From contig NZ_KE383838.1 of the NCBI RefSeq assembly GCF_000422445.1, positions 186,001-250,000 on the forward strand: a stretch of DNA of 64,000 bases, written 5' to 3'. The first letter of the stretch is position 1; each line of letters starts with the position of its first letter. The notes beneath the pieces were generated by a model. It was not told where the DNA came from. It ran no database searches and saw only the letters and a program-made list of their open reading frames with translations. Positions 50,592 through 60,086 of the stretch are shown one piece after another. The position numbers were made by a program, and so were the translations under genes. The stretch is from Paenibacillus assamensis DSM 18201. Lineage in GTDB: Bacteria > Bacillota > Bacilli > Paenibacillales > Paenibacillaceae.

Positions 50592-52061
50592 TTAATCCAA
50601 CCATTTGTAGACTTTATTCGGATTCTCTTGTCCCGGTGTTAGAGGTATACGGTAACGCTCATCATCTGCCGGGACAACGGTTACGTCTGGCAAATGTCCC
50701 GACGTAATGGTCACTTTCGTTCCCATCGCCACCAAATCAAACAACTCCTCCACGTCCGCATTGGACATCCGAATACAACCAAGTGATTCGTCTTGTCCAA
50801 TAGAATCCAGATCATTTGTCCCATGAATAGCATACTGCGTATGAGACAACGCCATTCCACGGCTGCCATATGCACCTGAGGAACTGCCCTTCGGATTGAC
50901 CACTTTCTCTGATATAACGAACGAACCTTCCGGTGTACGCTCTCCGCCTAATCCTACCTTATAATTGCGCAGCATGATGGAACCGCTCACGACAGCCAAT
51001 CGATGTGACTTTTTATCAATAATAATGCGAAGCGGCTCTTTGAAAGGATTCGCAGCCAATGTCGCCCACTGCTTGTCCAGCGCACGCTTCGTCTTAGGTA
51101 CAGTCTTCACGGCAAGTTTATTATGTACATCTTTATACACCTCTGACCATTCTGCATCTATCCCTGAAACTACATTACGAGGATAGCCCTTCGCTAGCTC
51201 ACTGACCGATGCTGGTGGCAGCTTCCCTTGTACTAGCACAGCAGCATGTGTAGACATCGCCATTAAGCGATGTTCTGCATCACGAGCCCATGCAGCAGCT
51301 TCCTTTGCTGCTTGTATACGTTCTGGCTCACATTCGCAATCTGCATCTCCCGGGAAATACGTTTGGCTGCTTCTACTTTCACTTTGCGCTTTACTTTTAA
51401 CGATTGCCCATACCTGTGGCTCCGTTGTCCAAATACTCCATCGGCCATGCTTCTGTAGGGTAACCAGCGTGGATGACTGATTCTGTTTCGCAGCCTTTAC
51501 TACAGCTTGTCTCAACTGACGATCACTCTGGGCTGAACTCGTCTTTTCCACATACACTACCGATCCATGGCCTGGTACAGGCAAGATATGTCCCTTATCT
51601 GGCTCTTCCTCTTTACCCTCAGATTGTTTATCCACAGGTTTAGAAGTTTGAGGCTCACCTTCAGGCTTTGTCTGGGTAACCTTGTCTACATTGCGCTCGG
51701 TTGACGGCGCCATCGCATCTTCTCCTATTACGATAGGTGCTATTAATAGCAATAGAAGAAGAGCTGCAAACACTCTCATTCCTTGTTTGATACGATTGCG
51801 CTTTCTCATCCGTTTGTGGATTGCTTGCACCAGCAACATTTGTTCTTCCTGAAAACGTTCTATCGGCAAAGGCTCATTCTCAAAGGCCTTATATATATCA
51901 CCTGCTTGGTTATAACAATAGCTAGCTTTACGCAGCTGGCCGTCTTTTTCATATTGCTTCCCCAGTAAATACCATGCCATGCGGTTGTCAGGATGAGATT
52001 GTACATACTTCTTCATATAGGCTTCGTCTTTTTCCGTCCATTCATCCAGCCGATTGTTCAT
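50592..52061 (-). CDS. L,D-transpeptidase with TPR-like N-terminus
   Basis: This is a 489-residue protein. The first 85 residues form TPR-like helices (NRMAWYLLGKQYEKDGQLRK), then one membrane helix (MRVFAALLLLLLIAPIVIG) and a Lys/Glu/Pro-rich linker. The extracellular part ends in a YkuD domain (about 345-470): RIIIDKKSHRLAVVSG, GGERTPEGSF, and the catalytic block AIHGTND...SLGCIRMSNADVEEL with His, Ser and Cys in place. It cross-links peptidoglycan through 3-3 bonds or trims it. The cytoplasmic TPR part could couple the enzyme to an internal partner, an unusual arrangement. Confidence 0.85.
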   Translation of the reverse strand: MNNRLDEWTEKDEAYMKKYVQSHPDNRMAWYLLGKQYEKDGQLRKASYCYNQAGDIYKAFENEPLPIERFQEEQMLLVQAIHKRMRKRNRIKQGMRVFAALLLLLLIAPIVIGEDAMAPSTERNVDKVTQTKPEGEPQTSKPVDKQSEGKEEEPDKGHILPVPGHGSVVYVEKTSSAQSDRQLRQAVVKAAKQNQSSTLVTLQKHGRWSIWTTEPQVWAIVKSKAQSESRSSQTYFPGDADCECEPERIQAAKEAAAWARDAEHRLMAMSTHAAVLVQGKLPPASVSELAKGYPRNVVSGIDAEWSEVYKDVHNKLAVKTVPKTKRALDKQWATLAANPFKEPLRIIIDKKSHRLAVVSGSIMLRNYKVGLGGERTPEGSFVISEKVVNPKGSSSGAYGSRGMALSHTQYAIHGTNDLDSIGQDESLGCIRMSNADVEELFDLVAMGTKVTITSGHLPDVTVVPADDERYRIPLTPGQENPNKVYKWLD

Positions 52062-52155
52062 TATGCCCTCAACTCCCCCTGGCTCTATAATTTCTATATC
52101 GGCAATTGTGGACCAGATCGCAAGTGTTCCTTCGTATGAAAATATATATATATTT

Positions 52156-52180
52156 AAAAATCCCCGCCGAAGCGAGGATT
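52156..52180 (-). terminator. Terminator of ferredoxin gene
   Basis: AATCCTCGC-TTCG-GCGGGGATT with a UUCG-type tetraloop, then TTTTT on the minus strand. Confidence 0.88.
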
Positions 52181-52220
52181 TGGTTGGTTGGTTGTATTCT
52201 CTTTATAATCTCTATATAAC

Positions 52221-52526
<306 letters not shown>

Positions 52527-52624
52527 TCAAGTTCAAACGATTTCCATCTTTTTTATAATAATTCTAGATAGTATTTTCACCTAAATTTGTATAAACTATT
52601 ATGTCCAAAATGACTGCCATACAG

Positions 52625-53947
52625 CTATTTCCAATCCTCACCATCCCGATTCTCAAATTCTCGCAAGAAATCCGTTTGCAAGGAGGTTCCCCTTACACGA
52701 TGATTTCGGATAAGCGCGGAAGGATCATCTCCTAGCATTCCCAACATAACGACCGCATTTTCACCATATTTGTTACGTAGACTGTCTACCGTCTCATTCA
52801 ATTTGTCTCGCTTCGGTTGTTGTTCATAGGCAAATAAATCAAGCTGCACAACTGCCTCTTCCTTAGGAACTAAATTCTGCCCTGTAATTCCCAACAATCG
52901 CAAAGGTCCACGACCTCGCCAATGACGCTCGAACAGTTTCCATGATGCTTCCACCAAATGCTGCGCATCATCTGTCGGTGTATCCATCGTTAACGAGCGC
53001 GTAAACGTCTTCATATCTGGAGTGCGCAAGGTTAACTGCACCGTCTGCGCCATCATGTGCTGCTTGCGCATGCGACGAGCCACTTGGTCAGCCAAATTTA
53101 GCAGCACTCGGCGTATATCCCCATCTGATTCAACGTCCTGCGGCAAAGTCGTTGTGTGCCCAATGGACTTGCTGGCTTCCCTCTCAGCCCGAACTTCACC
53201 ATGATCGATGCCATTTGCGGCTTGCTTCATTCCTATTCCAAATACGCCAAAATGGTTCTCCAACCGCTGCACATCTGTCCGGGCAAGCTCACCAATTGTA
53301 TGAATACCAAGACGGCGCAGCTTTTCTGCCGTTTTACGCCCAATTCCGAACAACTCTTGACACGGACGATGCCACAGCTTGTCAGCCACATCACGTATTC
53401 GCAGTACCGTAATGCCGTTCGGCTTTTTCATGTCCGATGCCATTTTAGCAAGCAATTTATTCGGCGCAACACCAATGGAGCAAGGTATGCCTAGCTCCTC
53501 ACGAATACGCGTCTGCAGCTCTTCTGCGATATGCATTGGAGTTCCGAACGATTTTGAACCTGTTATATCTAAATAACACTCATCAATAGATACCGCTTCC
53601 ACTAATGGTGTATAGGAACCAGCTATATGTAGAAACGCACGTGAATATTTACGATATAAATGAAAGTCTGGCTTAATAATGATAAGAGACGGGCATATTT
53701 TCTGAGCTTCACGAACACGCATACCTGTGCGAATACCGTAACGTCTAGCCTCATAAGAACAAGTTACAATAATTCCTTTACGCTGCTCGATGCTGCCCGC
53801 TACAGCAGTCGCCTTATGTTGATACGTATCCGGCTCCTCCGCTGCATGTACAGAACAGTAAAAAGCGTTCATGTCCAAATGAAGAATGACTTTTCCCTTT
53901 GTCGGGTAGTAACGATGTACATTCTCATCGGGAGTGCTCTCTTTCAT
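52625..53947 (-). CDS. dinB: DNA polymerase IV (Y family)
   Basis: This 440-residue translesion polymerase has catalytic carboxylates in HLDMNAFYCSVHA (about 25-37) and VSIDECYLDITGS (about 124-136), a helix-hairpin-helix in ELFGIGRKTAEKLRRLGI, and the little finger domain after about 260. A beta-clamp motif VVQLDLFAYEQQ is near residue 380. ATG 53947 (MKESTP) lies seven bases after AAAGGAAG. It is a single gene; no LexA box was identified by eye in the 240 bases upstream. Confidence 0.9.
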   Translation of the reverse strand: MKESTPDENVHRYYPTKGKVILHLDMNAFYCSVHAAEEPDTYQHKATAVAGSIEQRKGIIVTCSYEARRYGIRTGMRVREAQKICPSLIIIKPDFHLYRKYSRAFLHIAGSYTPLVEAVSIDECYLDITGSKSFGTPMHIAEELQTRIREELGIPCSIGVAPNKLLAKMASDMKKPNGITVLRIRDVADKLWHRPCQELFGIGRKTAEKLRRLGIHTIGELARTDVQRLENHFGVFGIGMKQAANGIDHGEVRAEREASKSIGHTTTLPQDVESDGDIRRVLLNLADQVARRMRKQHMMAQTVQLTLRTPDMKTFTRSLTMDTPTDDAQHLVEASWKLFERHWRGRGPLRLLGITGQNLVPKEEAVVQLDLFAYEQQPKRDKLNETVDSLRNKYGENAVVMLGMLGDDPSALIRNHRVRGTSLQTDFLREFENRDGEDWK

Positions 53948-54212
53948 CTCGTATCTTCCTTTCTTCACTTAAAAGACTAAGACTTTCTCAGGAAAATGAA
54001 AGGCTTTTATGTGGTACATCGCAATACTATATCTTGTAACACAGATGCTTGTTCTTCCTATGTATTGTAATACATTTATACTCTTCATTGTTCTTTGGAG
54101 CATTAATCGGGTGACGCAGGAAATTACTGCTATACAAATGCAAACGCAGTGCTATAATTAGAAAAAAAATAATACCAGATTCATCCTGAAACGATCTGGA
54201 GGAGGAACTATC

Positions 54213-55826
54213 ATGAAAAAGTCGATTGCAATATTCGATACGACCTTACGTGACGGTACACAAGGAGAAGGCATTAGTCTATCAGCTGAAGACAAATTTA
54301 AGATCGCAAGGCGGCTTGATTCCCTTGGCGTTCATTATATTGAAGGCGGCATTCCGGGCTCCAACAGCAAAGATATCGAATTTTTCAGAAGAATCAAATC
54401 CTACGCTTGGAACGCACGCTTTGTCGCATTCGGAAGCACACGACGTAAAGATTCGATTGCCGATCAAGATGCCAATTTGAATCGTATTATCGAAGCCCAA
54501 GTTCCCGCAGCAACACTCGTCGGCAAAGCATGGGACTTCCACGTGCATACCGCACTACAAACCTCATTAGAGGAAAATTTAGCAATGATTGCCGAATCTA
54601 TCGCATACTTGAAGCGGCATCAATTAGAAGTGATGCTTGATGCTGAGCATTTCTTCGATGGCTTTAAGCACAACAGTGAATATGCTTTGCAAGTGCTGCG
54701 TACAGCTGCCAATGCTGGCGCCGATTGGGTTGTGCTCTGCGATACGAATGGCGGTACACTTCCCCATGAAATCCAGCAAATTGTAAGCGCTGCTTTGCAA
54801 AGTACACAAGTGAAGATTGGCATACACACACATAATGATTGTGAATTAGCAGTCGCGAACAGCTTGGCGGCCGTGCAAGCAGGCGCCCTCCAAGTACAAG
54901 GTACAATGAATGGTTATGGAGAGCGCTGCGGAAATGCAAACTTATGTTCGATTATACCAAATCTTCAACTAAAACTCGACTATAGTTGCGTCGCAGACGA
55001 TCAGCTTCAACAATTAACTTCTGTTGCACGTTACGTAAGCGAAATCGCGAACGTTCATATGCCGGTTAATCAGCCATACGTTGGAAATGCCTCCTTCGCC
55101 CACAAAGGCGGCATACATGTCTCCGCTATTTTAAAAGATTCGCGTACCTATGAGCATATCCAACCGGAACTAGTTGGCAATAAGCAGCGTGTACTGGTCT
55201 CTGAACTTGCAGGTCAAAGCAACGTATTGTCTAAAGCGCAGCAGCTCGGCTATGAATTGGACGCTGGCAAGCCTGCAACGAAAGCAATTATCGAACGCAT
55301 TAAGCAATTGGAACACGAAGGCTATCAATTCGAAGGAGCCGATGCTTCATTAGAACTTATGCTGCGACAAGCGATTGGCGGTGAACAGGAACCGTTTCAG
55401 TTTGAATCCTTTAAAATATTAGTAGAGAAATCCAACAATCGCTCTGTTGTATCCGAAGCGATCGTGAAGATTAATATCGATAACGAGCCGATATATATGG
55501 CTGCTGAAGGCAATGGCCCCGTCAATGCACTGGACAATGCCCTTCGCAAAGCGCTATCCCGCCATTATCCTGGTATCGAAGATATGCATTTAACCGATTA
55601 TAAGGTTCGCGTGCTGGATGAAAGCGACACAACCGCTGCCAAAGTCCGCGTACTTATCGAATCAACAGATTTCAAGCATACATGGAGTACCGTTGGCGTT
55701 TCACAAAATGTAATTGAAGCAAGCTGGGAAGCGCTTGTAGACAGCATTCGTTACGCCCTTTATGGCAAAGAAAAACAGCTTCAAACCAATGAACGAAAAG
55801 AAAGTCTCGGTATTGTTAATCATTAA
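54213..55826 (+). CDS. cimA: Citramalate synthase
   Basis: This is a 537-residue enzyme of the DRE-TIM metallolyase family. It joins pyruvate and acetyl-CoA to (R)-citramalate, an alternative route to 2-oxobutanoate and isoleucine. The metal and substrate motifs IFDTTLRDGTQGEGI (about 7-21), GIHTHNDCELA and GTMNGYGERCGNANL are present. A C-terminal LeuA-type regulatory domain (about 400-530) should bind the end product. ATG 54213 follows GGAGGAGG. A small hairpin, CCAGAT...ATCTGG, overlaps the region just before the ribosome site, and TGCTATAAT is the probable -10. Confidence 0.88.
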   Translation: MKKSIAIFDTTLRDGTQGEGISLSAEDKFKIARRLDSLGVHYIEGGIPGSNSKDIEFFRRIKSYAWNARFVAFGSTRRKDSIADQDANLNRIIEAQVPAATLVGKAWDFHVHTALQTSLEENLAMIAESIAYLKRHQLEVMLDAEHFFDGFKHNSEYALQVLRTAANAGADWVVLCDTNGGTLPHEIQQIVSAALQSTQVKIGIHTHNDCELAVANSLAAVQAGALQVQGTMNGYGERCGNANLCSIIPNLQLKLDYSCVADDQLQQLTSVARYVSEIANVHMPVNQPYVGNASFAHKGGIHVSAILKDSRTYEHIQPELVGNKQRVLVSELAGQSNVLSKAQQLGYELDAGKPATKAIIERIKQLEHEGYQFEGADASLELMLRQAIGGEQEPFQFESFKILVEKSNNRSVVSEAIVKINIDNEPIYMAAEGNGPVNALDNALRKALSRHYPGIEDMHLTDYKVRVLDESDTTAAKVRVLIESTDFKHTWSTVGVSQNVIEASWEALVDSIRYALYGKEKQLQTNERKESLGIVNH

Positions 55827-55902
55827 TCATTAATCCATTTATGCTGCTGTGGAAAATATACGACTACTTTTGACCTACAACAACATATATATGAAACGAG
55901 TA

Positions 55903-55945
55903 AATGCCCTGAACATCTAGTCTCTAAGAGGTTCAGGGCATTTTG
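55903..55945 (+). terminator. Bidirectional terminator
   Basis: AATGCCCTGAAC and GTTCAGGGCATT with a TTTT end, between cimA and the convergent TlpA-like gene. Confidence 0.88.
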
Positions 55946-55953
55946 CATATACG

Positions 55954-56514
55954 CTATTTCTCATCCAACAACTCTTGAATATCTGCTTCAATCTGACTAG
56001 CCGGTCGAAGTCCAATATAAAGTTTACGTATGGTGCCGCTTTTGTCTATGAGCAAATTCGTTGGAAATGCCATACCGTTATAGGCTGCAAATACGCTTCC
56101 ATCTAAATCCATCAGTATGGGGTTAATTAACCCGTATTCATCGACGAATGCTTGAGCATCCTTCCTACTATCTGTAGATGTCACATTAACAGCATACATA
56201 TCAAGTTCATTTTGGTATTTCGCATATATTTTTACGAGATCAGGCGCTTCCAACTTGCAAGGTCCGCACCATGATGCCCAAAAGTTAATCAACACTGGTC
56301 GTTCCCTTTCTCCACCTACTCGAAACGTTTGTGTGCCATCTATCGATTTCAATTCAAATGCTGGTGCCTGATAATTTACAAGCGGGGCCTCTTTTGCAAT
56401 GCGCACTTTAGCAGATGTTTCTCGCTCTAAACTTGCCGTTTTCGTATTTAGCCAAATGCCTGTAACGCCTAAAAGAAGCACCAAAGCTAGTATGATTGTG
56501 CTTTTTTTCATCAT
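55954..56514 (-). CDS. TlpA/ResA-like thiol-disulfide oxidoreductase
   Basis: This is a 186-residue exported, membrane-anchored thioredoxin-fold protein. The anchor is STIILALVLLLGVTGIWL. The active site ASWCGPCKLEAPDL (about 84-97) has the CGPC pair, and the cis-Pro lies in GMAFPTNLLID. As with ResA it should reduce disulfides outside the membrane, for example for cytochrome c maturation or spore cortex formation (StoA). Which one cannot be told here; no cytochrome genes are adjacent. Confidence 0.88.
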   Translation of the reverse strand: MMKKSTIILALVLLLGVTGIWLNTKTASLERETSAKVRIAKEAPLVNYQAPAFELKSIDGTQTFRVGGERERPVLINFWASWCGPCKLEAPDLVKIYAKYQNELDMYAVNVTSTDSRKDAQAFVDEYGLINPILMDLDGSVFAAYNGMAFPTNLLIDKSGTIRKLYIGLRPASQIEADIQELLDEK

Positions 56515-56835
56515 CGCAATGCCCTTTCTAGAAACCGTATTCTTATTATTGTACCCTTATTTCTCCAAAAATACAAAAAATACGACCCTCTTCTCCCATC
56601 ATACTACTTGCAAAATAACAACAAGAAGACCTCGCCAGAACTTGCTGGCGAGGCCTCACTCATCAGATCTTTTCGACACTGCCTTTTACACACTGCCTAG
56701 TGCGGTAACATAAGCAGTTTCTGCAACATCAATTTATTAGCAGCACGCTCCTTTGCATGGCTTCCATCCTTGCATCATAGGATTAATTCCATTCGATGTA
56801 TGGAACAGCTAGTCTATCCTCATGACGCCCCTCCA
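56515..56835. other. Intergenic region
   Basis: This is about 320 bases. It holds the hairpin at 56622-56655 (arms CCTCGCCAG and CTGGCGAGG), probably the terminator of the AA10 gene on the minus strand, and the presumed promoter of the TlpA-like gene. Nothing else is recognised. Confidence 0.5.
56622..56655 (-). terminator. Terminator downstream of AA10 gene
   Basis: CCTCGCCAG/CTGGCGAGG stem, followed on the minus strand by TCTTCTTGTTGTTTT. Confidence 0.7.
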
Positions 56836-58194
56836 TTATGGAACTAGTTTCCACAGCGCCGGTACAGCAGTCGGCTCCCAGCCTACCAATGAAGTGTGTG
56901 GTTGACGACACTCGTAAGTTGCCCCATTATAGGAAACCAACTGACCTACTGTATAAGCGGTGCCGGCTGCCCAAGGCGCAGCTGCAGGAGGCTGAGCCGT
57001 TGTAGCAGAGACAGAATTGCTCGCTGGCGATTGGTTGTTCGCTGCATCCACAGCATATACGGTAAATGTATACGAAGTAGAAGCTGCCAATCCCGTAACC
57101 GTATAGCTGGTTGTACTGCCTGATACGGTAGCTACAAGATTGGTGCCATTATACACCTTGTACCCTGTAACCCCGACATTGTCTGAGGAAGCCGTCCACA
57201 TCAATGGTACCGAATTGGATGTCGGCGAACCCATCACATGCAGATTGCTTGGCGCAGTAGGAGGAGCTACATCTACAACAGCTGGATTGGTTGTAACTGC
57301 GATAGATCCGCTGGGCACAGAAGAGTTGCCCGCTCCATCCACAGCAACGACCGAGAACGTGTAACTTGTATTTGCCGTCAAACCTGTAACCGTATAGCTC
57401 GTATTGGAACCAGAAATGCTAGTCACCAGCGAGCTTCCGTTATAAATTTTATATTGACTAACTCCAACATTGTCTGTAGCCGCATTCCATGACAGGGAAA
57501 CCGTATTAGAAGTCTTGCCTGTCACAGCTAAAGAGGAAGGAGCCGTCGGTGGAGTTGTATCACTAGATCCTCCGCCGAAATTGGCGTCAATGACATTGTA
57601 GAATGCATTAGGTGTATCATGGACGGTCCATACCGCCAAAATAACATGATAGCCTGTCCGCTGTGGCACATTACAAGTATCCGAATAATTAAATGGCGGT
57701 CGTGCACCACCAGTATTAACAGAGCAGAAAGGTGTTAAGTCGAATTGGGCACGAGACAACGGTGCATTCGGATCCCAATTCGGCTTCGTAATAAAGTACT
57801 CCCATTTCGTGGTTGCATGTGCTGCTGTCAATTTCCAGTTAAACGTTACTGTACCACTCGACATATTTACCTTTGTCCAGCGCGTAGAAGATTGAGCATT
57901 CAACTGATCAAATCCACCAAGACCAGCACTTGCAAGTTTGCCATCCGCGGGACCAGCGTTCGGGAATCCTTTTAGTCCTTCCAAGCTTTGAGGCTCGTAC
58001 ACAATTGGGCCGCAGTTCGTATTTTGACCCGTTTTGCACAAATAGCCCCTACTAGCAGGTCCTTCGATATAACCGTGAGCGAAAGCTTTGTCTGACATAA
58101 GCAGTACCAAAATTACTGTGAGAATAGCGGTCGTCCCTACCAGTAGCCATTTGTAACTCATCATGTGCTGGTTGAACTTTTGATCCATCATCAT
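56836..58194 (-). CDS. AA10 lytic polysaccharide monooxygenase with FnIII and CBM domains
   Basis: This is a 452-residue secreted copper enzyme that oxidatively cleaves chitin or cellulose. The signal peptide ends AFA and the mature protein begins HGYIEGP, so the N-terminal copper His is exposed. The second His is in [13 protein letters not shown]. Two fibronectin type III domains (about 215-300 and 310-395) follow a TTPPTAPSS linker. A C-terminal CBM5/12-like domain has [17 protein letters not shown] and [16 protein letters not shown] 58194 lies six bases after AAAGGAGG. The binding module suggests chitin as substrate. Confidence 0.92.
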   Translation of the reverse strand: MMMDQKFNQHMMSYKWLLVGTTAILTVILVLLMSDKAFAHGYIEGPASRGYLCKTGQNTNCGPIVYEPQSLEGLKGFPNAGPADGKLASAGLGGFDQLNAQSSTRWTKVNMSSGTVTFNWKLTAAHATTKWEYFITKPNWDPNAPLSRAQFDLTPFCSVNTGGARPPFNYSDTCNVPQRTGYHVILAVWTVHDTPNAFYNVIDANFGGGSSDTTPPTAPSSLAVTGKTSNTVSLSWNAATDNVGVSQYKIYNGSSLVTSISGSNTSYTVTGLTANTSYTFSVVAVDGAGNSSVPSGSIAVTTNPAVVDVAPPTAPSNLHVMGSPTSNSVPLMWTASSDNVGVTGYKVYNGTNLVATVSGSTTSYTVTGLAASTSYTFTVYAVDAANNQSPASNSVSATTAQPPAAAPWAAGTAYTVGQLVSYNGATYECRQPHTSLVGWEPTAVPALWKLVP

Positions 58195-58788
58195 CAACAG
58201 CCTCCTTTAATTTTTGGACTCGTCTTAGCCATGACTGAAAGCAAGTTAACGATCACCCCTCCTTTTAGAGAAATTTATATAAACGCAAATAAGCGTCTAT
58301 ATCGTCTGTTGTATATCGCTCACATATCGGAATATGGAATTAGAATTGTGGGAGATTAATGTCACTTTGGGAAGAAAAAATACTATGATTATAATTTTAC
58401 AAAGCTGAGTAAAGCTATACGATGAAGGTAAAGCACCCTCTTCAAGTAAATATACGAGATGTCTGTGAGGATGAAGAAGAAAGATTATAAATGATAGGCA
58501 ATTCGTGTAGGAGGACCAAATTGGTCGGTATGTGGAAGTGAGAAAAATCACTGGGTTATACTGGGTGTGATCACATACTAGCACACTTTCTATCAAAATG
58601 ACAACGCTTTCTTTTCAGGGCATATATCATTTTTTAAGTTCTTTCATACAATGACATTGACTCACATATATCCGTTTCAACTCCCATCCTATACTACCAA
58701 ATAAAAGGCGCTCCCAAGCCTTCCCTTGAGATGCGCCCTATGAATATATTTAATAGATCCGCTATAATTTAATCACTTGGAGAAGAAG
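58195..58788. other. Long intergenic region between AA10 and JAMM genes
   Basis: This is about 590 bases without a convincing gene. It contains the AA10 promoter region, AT-rich sequence with several possible -10 elements, and a strong minus-strand hairpin at 58703-58738. No clear open frame with a ribosome site is seen on either strand. Confidence 0.5.
58703..58738 (-). terminator. Minus-strand terminator hairpin
   Basis: Outer GGCGC/GCGCC and inner TCTCAAG/CTTGGGA stems, with TTTTATTT on the minus strand. No minus-strand gene ends directly before it; it could stop read-through from the exonuclease operon. Confidence 0.65.
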
Positions 58789-59247
58789 ATGAAGAAGGAG
58801 AACCGTATAAACGCAATGAATAACACATTTAACATTCAAGCAAATTCATTACCGATAGACACACTATCTATTTTGCCGTCCGTTTATTCAGGCATGCTAG
58901 AACATCTACGCACACACTATCCTAATGAAGGATGCGGCATATTACTCCGCGATAAACGTTCAAACGAACATCATTTTCATATTTTCGAACCTATTCCAAA
59001 TACGGATCAGCATCCACAACAGCGTTTTTATTTGGAGCCTTCCGTATATATCCGCCTGTTATTCCGTTACCCGGAAGCAGCGTGGGATCGTATACTCGTA
59101 CATTCTCATCCTCTTACATCAGCTGCAATCAGTCATGAGGACATATCGGGATGGGTGGAAACACAAGCCTTGTGGACAGGATGGCTAGTCGTTTCGTTCG
59201 AAGATGGATTGGATAAGCCATCATTTAGCTATTACACGAAGTTATAA
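58789..59247 (+). CDS. JAMM/Mov34 metalloprotease
   Basis: This is a 152-residue protein with a JAB1/MPN+ fold. The zinc site is visible: Glu in PNEGCGILLRD, then ILVHSHPLTSAAISHEDI with H-x-H, Ser and Asp in the canonical H-x-H-x7-S-x2-D order. Bacterial members cut small peptides or ubiquitin-like carrier proteins in cysteine or cofactor synthesis. No such carrier or ThiF-like gene is close by. ATG 58789 follows GGAGAAGAAG, and TATAAT lies at 58763-58768. Confidence 0.88.
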   Translation: MKKENRINAMNNTFNIQANSLPIDTLSILPSVYSGMLEHLRTHYPNEGCGILLRDKRSNEHHFHIFEPIPNTDQHPQQRFYLEPSVYIRLLFRYPEAAWDRILVHSHPLTSAAISHEDISGWVETQALWTGWLVVSFEDGLDKPSFSYYTKL

Positions 59248-59255
59248 TGGAGCTG

Positions 59256-60086
59256 CTAGTACTGACTCAAATACATGTACATTTCCCTAAGTGTTGTCAC
59301 TCTCCTTTTCTCGGCTTGGTCCATAAAATGCAGCCATAATTCAGCTGTAGCTCGCGCATCCCAGAGCGCATGATGGCGCCGCTCTATTGCAATGCCTACA
59401 TGTTGGAGCAGCATATCTAGATCATTATTTCGAAGCTGCGGGTACAGCCAGCGCGCAATCATCATCGTATCCAACATCCGATGACGCCATGGACTTTTGA
59501 AATAACGCCATAAGGCTGTTCGTAAAAATGCCTTGTCATGCGCACTTGCGTGCGCAATGACAATACGTTCCTCCATGTAATCCATAAACTTTGTGAGTCC
59601 TTCTGACACGGGCATCTCTTGTGCAGCCTCTTCCGAAGTTATCTGCAGCAGTCGCTCGGTAGCAGTAGGAATGCGCATACCAGGGTTAACAAGTTGATAA
59701 AAGCTCGCATGTTCCCCTTCTTCCCATTGCTTTCCTTGCAGCCGCCACGCTCCAAAAGAAACAATCTCATCTGCATGAGGCTCAAAGCCCGTCATTTCCA
59801 GATCAATGACGACGACAGGAAGCTCCTTCAAAGGAATATCAAGTACATGTAAACGTTGAACACTTCCGCTTGATTCCAACTTTAATCGTTCTTTTTGGCG
59901 AGCTCGCTCGTAAGCCTTTTTAGCACCTTCCGTCTTCAAGTTTGATGCAGATAAACCCGTCATCCAAAACTCGGAAACTGAATTTCCAGAAGGTGCGTGC
60001 CTCGGTTCAACACCTGTGTTCTTAGGTTGTAACCGTTCTAGTCGCTTCCACCAACTTCGACGTATGTTCCCATCTCCCTCAGCCAC
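59256..60086 (-). CDS. DnaQ-like 3'-5' exonuclease
   Basis: This 276-residue protein has about 85 N-terminal residues of basic helical sequence, then a DEDDh exonuclease domain. VVVIDLEMTGFEPHADEIV (D-x-E) is at about 90-108, IAHASAHDKAFLRTALW in the middle, and RRHHALWDARATAELW (His and Asp) near 235. Its start overlaps the upstream DUF294 gene by eight bases. This exonuclease-DUF294 pair is seen together in other bacteria, by recall, and suggests a regulatory or tRNA/nucleotide turnover role rather than proofreading. Confidence 0.85.
   Translation of the reverse strand: MAEGDGNIRRSWWKRLERLQPKNTGVEPRHAPSGNSVSEFWMTGLSASNLKTEGAKKAYERARQKERLKLESSGSVQRLHVLDIPLKELPVVVIDLEMTGFEPHADEIVSFGAWRLQGKQWEEGEHASFYQLVNPGMRIPTATERLLQITSEEAAQEMPVSEGLTKFMDYMEERIVIAHASAHDKAFLRTALWRYFKSPWRHRMLDTMMIARWLYPQLRNNDLDMLLQHVGIAIERRHHALWDARATAELWLHFMDQAEKRRVTTLREMYMYLSQY

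Noticed and set aside
54180-54205. Riboswitch or T-box upstream of cimA
   Set aside because: Only a small CCAGAT/ATCTGG hairpin is present. No T-box motif or long leader is seen.
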